NCBI GenBank assembly: GCA_001898465.1
Contig: MKTX01000005.1
Span: 1 to 64,000, forward strand
DNA: 64,000 bases
Reading direction: 5' to 3'
Origin: Sphingobacteriales bacterium 39-19
GTDB taxonomy: Bacteria; Bacteroidota; Bacteroidia; Chitinophagales; Chitinophagaceae
Both the position numbers and the translations under genes were made by a program. The notes under the pieces are model-generated. The model did not search any database and had not been told where the DNA came from. It saw only the letters and a program-made list of their open reading frames with translations. Within the stretch, counting starts at the first letter, position 1. Each line of letters begins with the position of its first letter. Shown here one piece after another: positions 1 to 10,170 of the stretch.

Positions 1-29
1 CCGTTTTATTTTTTGATCCATTTTGTAAT

Positions 30-57
30 TTCCTTTTTTGCTTGCCCAAAAAAGGAA
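30..57. repeat. perfect inverted repeat TTCCTTTTTT-gcttgccc-AAAAAAGGAA
   Basis: Read directly: 10-bp arms at 30-39 and 48-57, 8-nt loop. Confidence 0.7.
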
Positions 58-99
58 CAAAAAAAGGCCCCCGAAACCGATATACAGCCCGGTTTCGGG
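56..99 (-). terminator. candidate rho-independent terminator, minus strand
   Basis: Perfect 10-bp stem CCCGAAACCG/CGGTTTCGGG (70-79/90-99); on the minus strand it is followed by GGCCTTTTTTTG. Confidence 0.5.
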
Positions 100-293
100 A
101 AACAGCTTTAATCATCTTTTGTTCCCTGGTAGCATGGGCGTTTGTAATGCTACTTAACATGGTATTGTTTACGGTAAGGTTTTATTGGGGGGAGTTGGGT
201 ATATAAATGATTATAGCTTTTAGTAGCAATAGGGAACACTTGCCAGTTGGCGCTCTTAAACCGGTAAACGAAATTTTAAACTGCTATTATCTA

Positions 294-1451
294 TTAATCA
301 ATGGGGTAATTTGTCCAGTCTGCCATGATCCAACGGATAAATTCAGGAAACCATTTTTGCCAGGCTTCTTCATTGTGCCGGCCTTCTGCATCAATAACCG
401 TATAAATTAAGCCGGATGAACGGGTGGCTAATTTTTCGGCAATCGTTTGGAGATCTTGTATATTTTCTTCGCCTTCCCGGCCACCCATGTAAAAAAATAA
501 TTTTCCATTTATTTTATTCGCCTGCGTAATGGTGAGGCTATCCATTTGCGGGGCAATCCAAAAAGAAGGGGAAAAAACACCTGCTTTGCCAAACACCTGC
601 GGATACATGATGAATGCATAATAAGATATAAGGCCACCCATTGAACTTCCGGCAATCATATTGTGCTTACTATCTGGTATTGTGCGGTAATGTGCATCTA
701 TGTATGGTTTCAGGGTATTCACCAAAAAATCCACATATTCTTTTCCTTCTCCTTTACCAAAACGGTCATTGTTAAATGGGTTATATTCAGTAAGCCTGCG
801 GGGGCCATTATCTATCGCTACTACAATAGTGGAAATATTTTTTTGTGCTGCTAATGAATCCAGGCTTTCATCTACCCCCCACTCGCCAAATCCGGAAGTA
901 TAGGCATCAAAAACATTTTGACCGTCCTGCATATATAAAACGGGATACCGGTTCTTATTTGTTGTATATCCCGGTGGCAAATAAACCCAAATTCTGCGTG
1001 TGGTATGTAACTGTGGTATTGAAAATGCAGTATCCATTACCATTACATGGTTACTGGCTGTATGCTTCTTTACCCGGGGCGTAAAATGATCCTTCCAGGC
1101 ATCAATTGTGAATTGAAAAGCTGTATCTGTTTGTACCCTGATCTCGTTATTGGGTATATCTGCACCCTCTTTATTACATTGTACTTTTTGCCAGCTGCCT
1201 CTTGTAAATTTAAATTCGTAGTTACCGCCAGGTAATTCTATACGGAGTACCCATGCCTGTTTTAAAGAATCAAAATGCAATGCGGTAGCGGCAGGATCCC
1301 AGCCATTAAAATTGCCGGCAGCATATATTTTTTCATGTTGCGCAAATTCACCGTTATCTTTTACGGTAATATGTACAATGTGTTTTGACTGGCTGTAAGC
1401 AGCAGCCAGGAAAACCCAGGAAACCAGGAAACTTACAAATAATTTTTGCAT
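294..1451 (-). CDS. alpha/beta-hydrolase putative esterase (enterochelin esterase-like) with N-terminal glycogen-binding/CBM48-like domain
   Basis: Signal peptide; 'AAGNFNGWDP' CBM48-like motif; 'YMQDGQNVFD' and 'GSSMGGL' nucleophile elbow. Confidence 0.8.
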   Translation of the reverse strand: MQKLFVSFLVSWVFLAAAYSQSKHIVHITVKDNGEFAQHEKIYAAGNFNGWDPAATALHFDSLKQAWVLRIELPGGNYEFKFTRGSWQKVQCNKEGADIPNNEIRVQTDTAFQFTIDAWKDHFTPRVKKHTASNHVMVMDTAFSIPQLHTTRRIWVYLPPGYTTNKNRYPVLYMQDGQNVFDAYTSGFGEWGVDESLDSLAAQKNISTIVVAIDNGPRRLTEYNPFNNDRFGKGEGKEYVDFLVNTLKPYIDAHYRTIPDSKHNMIAGSSMGGLISYYAFIMYPQVFGKAGVFSPSFWIAPQMDSLTITQANKINGKLFFYMGGREGEENIQDLQTIAEKLATRSSGLIYTVIDAEGRHNEEAWQKWFPEFIRWIMADWTNYPID

Positions 1452-1455
1452 TGCC

Positions 1456-2343
1456 TTATACTAATTTTGAGCAATAACTCTTTACCTGTTGATGAAGTTC
1501 GCCGCTTAACGGTACTGCCGGTAACCTCAGTACATTTTTTATTAAGTCCATCTCTGCCAGGAATGCTTTTACACCGGCCGGGTTATTTTCTGCAAACATG
1601 AGGTTATAGGCCGGCATCAGTTCATCATTTATTTTTTTGGCTTCTTTAAAATCCTGCTGCAAACATAATGTTACCATTTTGCTAAATTCACCTGGAAAAG
1701 GATTGGCTGCAACACTTATTACCCCATCCATTCCGCAGGCCAGTTGCGGCAAGGCCAATGCATCATCGCCACTAACTACCAAAAAACCGGCTGGCCTGTC
1801 TTTTAATATCTCCATACACTGTTGCATATTTCCACTGGCTTCTTTAATGCCAATAATATTTTCTACCTCGGTAGCCAGGCGTAAACTGGTATGCGCTTCC
1901 ATATTTTTACCGGTACGGCCGGGTACATTATATAAAATAATGGGCTTGGGAGACTTTTCTGCCAAATACCGGTAATGCTGAAAAATGCCTTCCTGCGAAG
2001 GTTTATTATAATAAGGGCTGGCGCTTAATACGGCTGTTGCTTTTGCTAAGGGCAGCGTTTGTAAATCGGTTGCTACCTGGTGCGTATCATTGCCGCCAAT
2101 ACCCACCACTACGGGGATGCGGCCATTCACATGGCTATACGTTGCTTCAATTATATTTATCTTTTCTTCTTTTGAAAGTACCGGTGTTTCACCCGTGGTG
2201 CCCAATGTTACTACATAATCTACCCCATGATCAATAATATGATCCAGCACTTTACCCAAGGCTTCATAATCTACCTTTTCGTCGGCAGTAAATGGGGTAA
2301 TGATGGCTACCCCGGTTCCTCTTAATTGTTCTTGTATTGACAT
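1456..2343 (-). CDS. dapA: 4-hydroxy-tetrahydrodipicolinate synthase
   Basis: 'GTGVAIITPF', 'GTTGETPVLS', 'YNVPGRTG', 'GIKEASGN'; start trimmed to MSIQEQ at 2343 rather than the ORF start 2406. Confidence 0.95.
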   Translation of the reverse strand: MSIQEQLRGTGVAIITPFTADEKVDYEALGKVLDHIIDHGVDYVVTLGTTGETPVLSKEEKINIIEATYSHVNGRIPVVVGIGGNDTHQVATDLQTLPLAKATAVLSASPYYNKPSQEGIFQHYRYLAEKSPKPIILYNVPGRTGKNMEAHTSLRLATEVENIIGIKEASGNMQQCMEILKDRPAGFLVVSGDDALALPQLACGMDGVISVAANPFPGEFSKMVTLCLQQDFKEAKKINDELMPAYNLMFAENNPAGVKAFLAEMDLIKNVLRLPAVPLSGELHQQVKSYCSKLV

Positions 2344-2439
2344 AAAGCTATTTTTACAAAGGTAAATATTTACCCGTATGCAAGGCGACCATGAACAGGA
2401 ATACAAATAAATGCAATGGCTTTCAGGGCAATGGCATTC

Positions 2440-4077
2440 CTAATTTTTTAGCATCTTACCCGTTTCGCCATTGGCAAACTTAATGAAATAAATACCCGGC
2501 AAAAGTGTGTTGAAATAAACGGTTTGCTTTTTTGTTTTTAAATGAATCTTCATTACTTCTTTTCCTGTAAGGGAGCAAACCCGGGCATCGGTTTCCTGTA
2601 AAGCAGCACCAGATTCAATAACCGCTTTATCTGTAACCGGGTTAGGATATATCATTACCGGGCTTGTTTCTCCTTTTAAAAATAACCGAACCCACTCACT
2701 GTAATATAATTTCCCGCTATTATCTGTTTGTGCCAGGCGATACAGGTTGTTGCCCGGTTTTAATTGCAGGTCGTGGTATTGATACAGGGCGCCATTGGCA
2801 GCTTGCTTTGAGGGTACCCATGCAATATTCGTCCAGCTTGCCCCGCCATCGTTTGAACGCAGTAATGTGTAGCCAGAATTATCTTGTTCAAAACTTGTTT
2901 TCCAGTATAAATAAGCAGATTTATTTTTTATTTCACCCGTAAAATAGGTATACCGAACTGGGGTTATATCTTCACCCGTGCCTTGTATGGCAAAATTAAA
3001 AACATAGTTTAAGTTACCGGGTATATTTATTTGAGCCAGGCGTTCCCCCGGGCCGGTACTATTAAATTGTATGGTAAATGAAGTGCTTTGGCCCGGCGAC
3101 AGGTTTACAATGGCAGGGTTAGAAGCAATTGAAAAATCAGAAGCATGAGGTCCTGTTATATAAAGGGGATCGAGCAATAAATTGGCGCTGCCTGTATTGG
3201 TAATTAAATAACTCCTGAAAACACCGGGCGCTGTATAATCACCAAAATAAGTGCCATTGGCAGAAGAAGGCATATTTTCTCCATTACTGATGCAAACCGA
3301 AACCCATTTTACTACCATATTAGGATAATTGCCGGCGCAGGTATTGCTTAATACCGGGCTATTTGCCACCCAATTAGATTCGTTACCTGATAATGCAAAA
3401 TTATATAAAGTGCCGGTAAACTCATCACATGCATGGGTACGGCCCAGTAAACTGGTTTCAGTACTATTACTCCCATTTGCAATGCCCTGGTTAAAATTAT
3501 AATAAGCAACCAGTCCGGGTTCATCGCCGGTAAGCTCGCAGTTCATATCGGCCATTATTTCTGCTGCGGTTCTCTCGGTATTCCAAAAACGTACTTCATC
3601 CATCAATCCTTTAAAGAAATTGGTTCCCTGGAAGCGGCTAAGCTCCATACTTGATTCCGTTTCGGGCAATACACCACTGGCTGAAGATACCAGGATCCCG
3701 TTTTTATATAATTTCATATTGCCGGTAGCCGCATTAAAACTTACGGCTACGTGTACCCAGTTTAAAACAGGGGTGGGTATGGGATCCCTGAGTTCTAAAA
3801 AGCCGCCGGATATATGGCCGGCTGATAATTGATTGCCATAAAAAAACAAAGCGGTATTTGTTCCCGTAAATATTTGCGGGTATCCAAAACTTAATTCCAG
3901 CGGATATATCCACGCTTCTTTAGTATAAGAACCTTGTAAGGGAAGCGGTAATGATACATAACTCCCCAGCCCATCGAAACTTAATGATTTGCCACTTTGG
4001 GCAAATGCGGGGGAATACCCCCAAATAAAAATGAACCCCAGCGCCCATTTAATAAAAAGCCTGTTTTTTTTACTCAT
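2440..4077 (-). CDS. LamG-domain protein with choice-of-anchor-like domain and T9SS type A sorting domain
   Basis: LamG-like 'LSFDGLGSYVSLP...KEAWIYP...MDEVRFWNTERTAAEI'; C-terminal 'IYPNPVTDKAVIE...GIYFIKFANG'. Confidence 0.8.
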   Translation of the reverse strand: MSKKNRLFIKWALGFIFIWGYSPAFAQSGKSLSFDGLGSYVSLPLPLQGSYTKEAWIYPLELSFGYPQIFTGTNTALFFYGNQLSAGHISGGFLELRDPIPTPVLNWVHVAVSFNAATGNMKLYKNGILVSSASGVLPETESSMELSRFQGTNFFKGLMDEVRFWNTERTAAEIMADMNCELTGDEPGLVAYYNFNQGIANGSNSTETSLLGRTHACDEFTGTLYNFALSGNESNWVANSPVLSNTCAGNYPNMVVKWVSVCISNGENMPSSANGTYFGDYTAPGVFRSYLITNTGSANLLLDPLYITGPHASDFSIASNPAIVNLSPGQSTSFTIQFNSTGPGERLAQINIPGNLNYVFNFAIQGTGEDITPVRYTYFTGEIKNKSAYLYWKTSFEQDNSGYTLLRSNDGGASWTNIAWVPSKQAANGALYQYHDLQLKPGNNLYRLAQTDNSGKLYYSEWVRLFLKGETSPVMIYPNPVTDKAVIESGAALQETDARVCSLTGKEVMKIHLKTKKQTVYFNTLLPGIYFIKFANGETGKMLKN

Positions 4078-4258
4078 ACTTTGTGTAGAATATTGATTCC
4101 TTTTATACCCTGCTAAATTATAAAAGCAAAAATCAATCCTGTTTTTATGAAGGTATAATAAGCGTAACGTGTTATCTTAGCCTTATATACTTAAACTTAC
4201 TGCAAATATTATTATTCTTTTTGAAAGAATAAGTATTTGATTATGCACATAAAGAGAA

Positions 4259-5392
4259 ATGTCAACAAAACCCAAAATATATTTTCCGCACCTGGACGGA
4301 TTGCGTTTTTTCTGTTTTTTATTAGTTTTTTTCTTTCACAGTTTTTATTCAGAACAGCCCCATATTTATAATTCATTCCTGTTTCGATTTTTAAAAGAAA
4401 GGCTGTTTCATAATGGGAACCTGGGGGTAAATGCGTTTTTTGTATTGAGTGGTTTTTTAATTACGTACCTGCTTATAAAAGAAAAAGAATGGAAGGGCAA
4501 AATTGATATCCCCAATTTCTGGATCCGGCGCATCTTACGTATTTGGCCCTTATATATCGTATGCGTATTGTTTGGCTTTTTTATTTTTCCATTAGCCAAA
4601 TCAATGGCCGGGGGTACCTCTACCGAAACCGCCAATCTTTTTTATTACCTGGGCTTTGCCAGCAATTTTGATTATATACAAAAAGGGATGCCCGATTCAC
4701 CGGGGCTGGGGGTATTATGGAGCATTGCCATTGAAGAGCAATTTTATTTAGTGTGGCCCGTGGTACTTTCTCTCTTTCCCATAAAAAAACTATGGATCCC
4801 ATTTTCGGTAATTATACTGGGGAGTTGGGTATTCAGGGCAACCCATGATATACCCATTGTACATGAGATGCATACCTTAAGTTGTATTGGCGATATGGCC
4901 ATTGGCGCTACCGGCGCCTGGTTACTTAGTATTTTACCTACTTTTGTAAGATGGGTGCAGCATCTCTCCCGCTTTTCAATTATATTGATTTATGCCTCTG
5001 CGGCCTTTATTTTATTGTTCCGGCAAGAGCTGATGATCACCCATTATTATACCCGCATTTTTGAACGCTCGGTTACTGCCCTGGTATTTTTATTTATTAT
5101 TTTAGAGCAATGCTATGCCGAAAAATCTTTTTTTAAGATGGCCAATGCAAAGGCTCTATCTGCACTGGGGATCATAACGTACGGGTTATATTGTATTCAT
5201 TTCATCATCATTTCTGCCGTTACAGGCCTGGCTAATAAACTGGGGCTAAACCAGCATTTGTGGCAGGTGGTTCTTTTACAGCCGGCCATAGCGCTCAGCC
5301 TGTCAATCATCATAGCTAAATTAAGTTACCAGTATTTTGAAACGTATTTTTTACAACTTAAGAATAAGTTTGCCTACATCACAAAAGCCTGA
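4259..5392 (+). CDS. acyltransferase family 3 (OafA/YrhL-like) membrane protein
   Basis: 'HLDGLRFFCFLLVFFFH', 'GVNAFFVLSGFLIT', 'LWSIAIEEQFYLVWP'. Confidence 0.9.
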   Translation: MSTKPKIYFPHLDGLRFFCFLLVFFFHSFYSEQPHIYNSFLFRFLKERLFHNGNLGVNAFFVLSGFLITYLLIKEKEWKGKIDIPNFWIRRILRIWPLYIVCVLFGFFIFPLAKSMAGGTSTETANLFYYLGFASNFDYIQKGMPDSPGLGVLWSIAIEEQFYLVWPVVLSLFPIKKLWIPFSVIILGSWVFRATHDIPIVHEMHTLSCIGDMAIGATGAWLLSILPTFVRWVQHLSRFSIILIYASAAFILLFRQELMITHYYTRIFERSVTALVFLFIILEQCYAEKSFFKMANAKALSALGIITYGLYCIHFIIISAVTGLANKLGLNQHLWQVVLLQPAIALSLSIIIAKLSYQYFETYFLQLKNKFAYITKA

Positions 5393-5398
5393 CAGGTA

Positions 5399-6613
5399 TT
5401 ACTGCTTTACCACTTTTATTGTTTTGGATTCACTGCCTTTGTGAATGCGGATATAGTACACATTTTTAGCATAGCCTGATAAGTTGATATAATGGGATAC
5501 GGCTTTGCTGCGCTGAAATTCTTTTTGCTGCAATACTTTTCCCGATGCATCATATACCAGCACAGCTACATTTTCTTCTGCCGGATTATTGATTGTTACC
5601 GTAGTGCCTGTACCGGTGATAACGGGATAGGCATTTGCCTGGAAGCTGCCAGCCCCTTTTAAAACTTTTACTACAGGAGAATATTTTAATGAACCGGATG
5701 GATCTACTGCCATTACCCGGTAATAGTTAATGCCGGGTGCAGGATGAGGATCTGCTGTAACCGCATATTTGAGCCTGTAATTATTTTGTGCGGGCACATC
5801 TGTTGCTATGGTTTTAAATGTTATCCCATCGGTACTTGATTGCACTACAAAACTTTCAGAAGAACAATACACTGACCATTGCAACAGGATATGATCATTC
5901 TTATAAATAGCAGATACATCCTGGAAGCTGCAAGCCAAAGCCCCGGTGAGAATACTTTTTAAGATCACCCTGTTTTTTAATTGTAAATGCCCGGCTTCGT
6001 TCAGGTGAATTAAATCACCATTGGCAGCATATTCGGGTTTACGTAATAAAGAGGGCTCTTCAGTAACATCAGTCCAAAAGTCAATAGCATTAGCACCAAA
6101 AGTAGATTCAATTAAAAATTTGAGGTCTTTTAATTTTTGCCTGTCAGTAGCATTAAAATCATCCCTCGGTTGGGTAGTGCTGATAAAGCAGGCGATGCCA
6201 CTAGCCAATGCAGAATCCCGGATGGTTGTAAATGTTGCCATGATCTCGGGATAAGATAGCCAGCCAAAATTATTGGATGGAAAATTTAAAATAATAACAT
6301 CGGGCTTGGGTACCAGGTTTACGGCCCGGGTAATATTATGATCTACATCCGGTTGATTTCTTCCGGGAGGCGGCGTATAACTCGATGGCATGGCGGAATA
6401 GGTATCGGTACCGGGTACGGCTAAATTAAAGAGCGTATCAATTAGCCCCAGGTCTTTATAATATTTTTTCACCCGGTTTGGCCAGCTGCTGTCCGCTATC
6501 ACACTGCTACCTGCTGCAGTGGATGATCCCAATACACAAATCCTTTTTTGTGCAAGGGTATTATCTAAAAAAAAGAATAATAAAAGAGTTGCAAGAAGTA
6601 TATTTTTTTTCAT
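5399..6613 (-). CDS. SGNH/GDSL hydrolase-like exported protein with T9SS type A sorting domain
   Basis: Signal peptide; 'VLGSSTAAG', 'DLIHLNEAGHLQL' catalytic block; C-terminal 'YDASGKVLQQKEF...YYIRIHKGSESKTIKVVKQ'. Confidence 0.8.
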   Translation of the reverse strand: MKKNILLATLLLFFFLDNTLAQKRICVLGSSTAAGSSVIADSSWPNRVKKYYKDLGLIDTLFNLAVPGTDTYSAMPSSYTPPPGRNQPDVDHNITRAVNLVPKPDVIILNFPSNNFGWLSYPEIMATFTTIRDSALASGIACFISTTQPRDDFNATDRQKLKDLKFLIESTFGANAIDFWTDVTEEPSLLRKPEYAANGDLIHLNEAGHLQLKNRVILKSILTGALACSFQDVSAIYKNDHILLQWSVYCSSESFVVQSSTDGITFKTIATDVPAQNNYRLKYAVTADPHPAPGINYYRVMAVDPSGSLKYSPVVKVLKGAGSFQANAYPVITGTGTTVTINNPAEENVAVLVYDASGKVLQQKEFQRSKAVSHYINLSGYAKNVYYIRIHKGSESKTIKVVKQ

Positions 6614-6780
6614 GGAGTGTAATTAGTTTTAAGAAAGATTGATGCACCCTGTGCCTTCTGCAATAGATTGTATATATAAAATTACACAATTACATACATA
6701 AAAAATATACGCAAAATGGCCTACCCGCTATTTGCCATTTAATGCGTATTTTTATCTTCCAAAACAGAAGCTAAATCATT

Positions 6781-7443
6781 ATGCCCCAAGCCCTAACTAA
6801 TGCTGCACTCATTTCTTTCCTAAAGGAAAATTATGCTTCTGCCGGTTTTATAGAAGGGCTTAAGATAAAATACCGTTCTCTTATATGCCCGTTTATAAAC
6901 CTGTTGCAGCACATAAAGCCGGGTGATAAAGTGGGTGATGTAGGTTGTGGTTCGGGGCAATTTTTATTATTGGCTACCGAATTTGCCCAACCCCAATCGG
7001 TATATGGAATTGAAATTTCTGAAAGGCTGGTTGGCAATGCCCGGGCTCTTTTTAAAAAAAGGGCAAACAGTGATTTTGGATTTTCAGTGTATGATGGCAT
7101 TCATTTTCCTGAAAATTTACGGGAAATGGATATTCTTTTTTTGATTGATGTATTGCACCATGTAGGAAATAAAAACAGGGAGCTGTTTATTAAAAACCTG
7201 GCAGGTGCTATGAAACCCGGCGCCCGGCTGGTGCTTAAAGATATTGATAAGGCAAGCCCTTTTGTATATTTTAATAAACTGCACGATATGATTTTTGCCG
7301 GTGAAATAGGAAATGAGATATCATTGGCCAAAGCTGTTTCGCTGCTTCAAAAAAACGGGCTTCGTATTGTTGAACAAAGAAAACAAAGAATGTATGTTTA
7401 TCCGCACTACAGCATTGTCGCAGAAAAAGAGGCAAATGAATAA
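6781..7443 (+). CDS. class I SAM-dependent methyltransferase
   Basis: 'VGDVGCGSGQFLLLA' motif I and methyltransferase-like 'DILFLIDVLHHV'. Confidence 0.85.
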   Translation: MPQALTNAALISFLKENYASAGFIEGLKIKYRSLICPFINLLQHIKPGDKVGDVGCGSGQFLLLATEFAQPQSVYGIEISERLVGNARALFKKRANSDFGFSVYDGIHFPENLREMDILFLIDVLHHVGNKNRELFIKNLAGAMKPGARLVLKDIDKASPFVYFNKLHDMIFAGEIGNEISLAKAVSLLQKNGLRIVEQRKQRMYVYPHYSIVAEKEANE

Positions 7444-8551
7444 ATGGTTTATCCTTATTTGTTTTGCCCTCTTATCAGTATATCCCATCTATAGTAATTT
7501 TTATTATAGCAATGGGCTGCTTACGTATGAGCGGCACCGGGCTGTAATTGAAAAAAGATCTGAATTCTATAACCCCTGGCAATACCGGGTGCTTTGTCCG
7601 TACCTGGTAGAAGCAGGCCTTTGGGTTTATAACCATACCCTTGATAAAGTGTTTCCCATTGAACAAAAATTTAATTTTAATATAGAAAGTACTTCCGGCA
7701 CCAGTGCCGAGACGGATACCTTTGTACAACTGATGCAAACACCGGGGGCAGTAAAATACATGCTGATCTTTATCCTATTCCGGTGGCTGGAACACATGCT
7801 GATCTTTTACTTAACCTGGAAGCTTTTACAATATTTTATCCAGAGTGATTGGCTGATATTTTTAGGGATCAATTTCCTGGCGCTTAGTTTTGGCAATGCG
7901 GTTAATGCAGCAGACCTTTCTTTTAATACCTATATGGATATTATTTTTTACCTGCTTACAGCCCTTCTTATCTTATATCATAAAAACCCGCTTTGGCTTA
8001 TTCCTATAACGATACTGGCTGCACTAAACCGGGAAACCGGCTTGCTGATACCTGCCTTATATTTTATTTCTAAAACCGATTTTACTGCCCTTGCACAAAA
8101 GCCGTTCCGCTTTAAAAACATGGTATTCCCCGGAATAAAAACATGGGTATTTACGGTTGTGTTATACATCCTGTTCATGGGCATTTTTATTTATTTACGC
8201 TGGTATTTTGGTTACCGGCCGCAACAGGTATGGAAGGTACCCGCAGGATTACCCATGCTTAAATTAAACTTACTAAGTGCAGTAGGTGTAAAAGCCTGGC
8301 TGGAACTGATTGGTACATTTGGCATGTTGCCCTTGCTTATTTTGTATAAATTTAAAAGTTTTCCGCACCTGTTAAAAAAATGGTTTATCTTTTTGGTTCC
8401 CGTGTGGTTTGGGGTGCATTATGTTTCGGTAGTAGCGTATCAAACACGGCTGTTCATGGTACCCATGATACTGATTTTTATACCCATGGTATTGTATTGG
8501 GTAGAAAATGATATCATTCGTAAATCACAAACACAAACAGCAATAAACTGA
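7436..8551 (+). CDS. polytopic membrane protein, function unknown
   Basis: Multiple hydrophobic segments; start set to ATG 7436 (MNKWFILI), overlapping the upstream stop. Confidence 0.7.
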   Translation: MNKWFILICFALLSVYPIYSNFYYSNGLLTYERHRAVIEKRSEFYNPWQYRVLCPYLVEAGLWVYNHTLDKVFPIEQKFNFNIESTSGTSAETDTFVQLMQTPGAVKYMLIFILFRWLEHMLIFYLTWKLLQYFIQSDWLIFLGINFLALSFGNAVNAADLSFNTYMDIIFYLLTALLILYHKNPLWLIPITILAALNRETGLLIPALYFISKTDFTALAQKPFRFKNMVFPGIKTWVFTVVLYILFMGIFIYLRWYFGYRPQQVWKVPAGLPMLKLNLLSAVGVKAWLELIGTFGMLPLLILYKFKSFPHLLKKWFIFLVPVWFGVHYVSVVAYQTRLFMVPMILIFIPMVLYWVENDIIRKSQTQTAIN

Positions 8552-8555
8552 TCAT

Positions 8556-9443
8556 ATGAAAGCCTGGATAAAATTATTAAGACCAAAAGACTGGGCAAAA
8601 AATTTGTTCATATTCATTCCTTTGTTTTTTTCCGGGCAATTCTTTAAAGATGATTATATGTTGCCGTTACTGGCAGGTTTCATTTGCTTTAGCCTGGTAT
8701 CTTCCAGTATTTATATTTTTAACGATTACCGGGATATAGAAGATGATCGTATTCATCCAATAAAAAAAGACAGGCCCTTAGCATCGGGCGCCATACCGGT
8801 AAGCATGGCATTGTTTGTATCTGTTTTATTAATGATCGCCGGCCTTACAGGGGCCTGGTTCATACGGGATAAATTTTTATTTGTACTGGGCTTATACGCT
8901 ATGCTCAACCTGGCCTACAGCCTGGGGTTAAAAAATATTCCCATTTTGGATATTGTGATCATTTCAATTGGGTTTGTATTGCGCATCAAGGCCGGGTCGG
9001 TTATTGCAAGAATAGGGTTAAGTGAGTGGCTTATCATTATGGTGTTTTTGCTGGCGCTGTTTATGGCTTTTGCCAAAAGGCGTGATGATGTAATGCTTGA
9101 AAAAGCATCGGGGAAAATGATGCGTAAATCCGCCAGTGGGTATAACCTTGAATTTATAAATGTGGCCACAGCTGTAATTTGTGCCGTAATGATTGTATCC
9201 TATTTTATGTACACTATGTCGCCCGAAGTAAAACACCGGTTAGGCACTTACCGTATTTATTATACTACTTTATTTGTTATTATGGGCTTACTGCGGTACC
9301 TGCAATTAATATATGTACACCGGGACTCTCAGTCGCCGGTGAAGATTTTATATAAAGACAGGTTTATACAAGCCTGTATCCTATTATGGATATTTTGCTT
9401 TTACGTGATCCTGTACGTAAAGGATTTTAATTTATTTAATTAA
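8556..9443 (+). CDS. UbiA-family prenyltransferase, decaprenyl-phosphate phosphoribosyltransferase-like
   Basis: 'LLRPKDWAKNLFIFIPLFFSG', 'NDYRDIEDDRIHPIKKDRPLASG'. Confidence 0.85.
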   Translation: MKAWIKLLRPKDWAKNLFIFIPLFFSGQFFKDDYMLPLLAGFICFSLVSSSIYIFNDYRDIEDDRIHPIKKDRPLASGAIPVSMALFVSVLLMIAGLTGAWFIRDKFLFVLGLYAMLNLAYSLGLKNIPILDIVIISIGFVLRIKAGSVIARIGLSEWLIIMVFLLALFMAFAKRRDDVMLEKASGKMMRKSASGYNLEFINVATAVICAVMIVSYFMYTMSPEVKHRLGTYRIYYTTLFVIMGLLRYLQLIYVHRDSQSPVKILYKDRFIQACILLWIFCFYVILYVKDFNLFN

Positions 9444-10036
9444 TGCATTTGCAACAAATTGCTTTTTTCGATTTTGATGGCACCATTACCCGGCACGACA
9501 GTATGCTGGCGTTTACCCGGTTTTATAAAGGGAGGTTTCGGTATTATGCGGGCATGTTTATTTTGTTGCCCTGGCTATTGGGGTATAAACTGAAAATACG
9601 GGATGCAAAATCTACAAAGGAAAAATTTCTTACCTATTTTTTTAAAGGAGAGCCGGAAACCGTATTGAATAAAAAAGGGAAATTATTTTGCGAGGTATTT
9701 TTACCAAAAGATATTCGCCCGGCTGCTATGGAATCTATTTTAAATCATAAGAAAAACAATCACCGGGTAGTGGTGGTATCTGCTTCAGCAAAAAACTGGA
9801 TTGGCCCCTGGTGCGATGCTTTTGATATCCCCTATCTATGCAGTGAATTAGAAGTACAGGGAGGAATGATTACCGGGAAATTAAAAGGGAATAATTGCAA
9901 TGGCCCCGAAAAAGAAAGGAGAATAAAAGAAAACTTTACCCTTTCATCATTCAGTAAAATATATTGCTATGGCGATAGCGAAGGGGATAAAGAAATGATG
10001 GAATTGGCGGATGAGCGTTTTTATAAACATTTTTAA
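9443..10036 (+). CDS. HAD-IB family hydrolase
   Basis: 'AFFDFDGTITRHD', 'VVVSASAKNWI', 'CYGDSEGDKEMM'; TAATG overlap with the upstream gene. Confidence 0.9.
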   Translation: MHLQQIAFFDFDGTITRHDSMLAFTRFYKGRFRYYAGMFILLPWLLGYKLKIRDAKSTKEKFLTYFFKGEPETVLNKKGKLFCEVFLPKDIRPAAMESILNHKKNNHRVVVVSASAKNWIGPWCDAFDIPYLCSELEVQGGMITGKLKGNNCNGPEKERRIKENFTLSSFSKIYCYGDSEGDKEMMELADERFYKHF

Positions 10037-10170
10037 TAGAATGCCAGATTTCATTAATACTTATTACAAAATTTTTAATGAAGTATCTGCTCCTTATTAT
10101 CTGCCAGGTTCGTGTTTTTCTCCCTGATCGGTATCATCCACTGGTACTGATGCGCCAGTGGGGGTGAAAA

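Noticed and set aside
10138-10161. CCACTGG...CCAGTGG hairpin
   Set aside because: Short stem without a T-run; not enough to call a terminator or regulatory site
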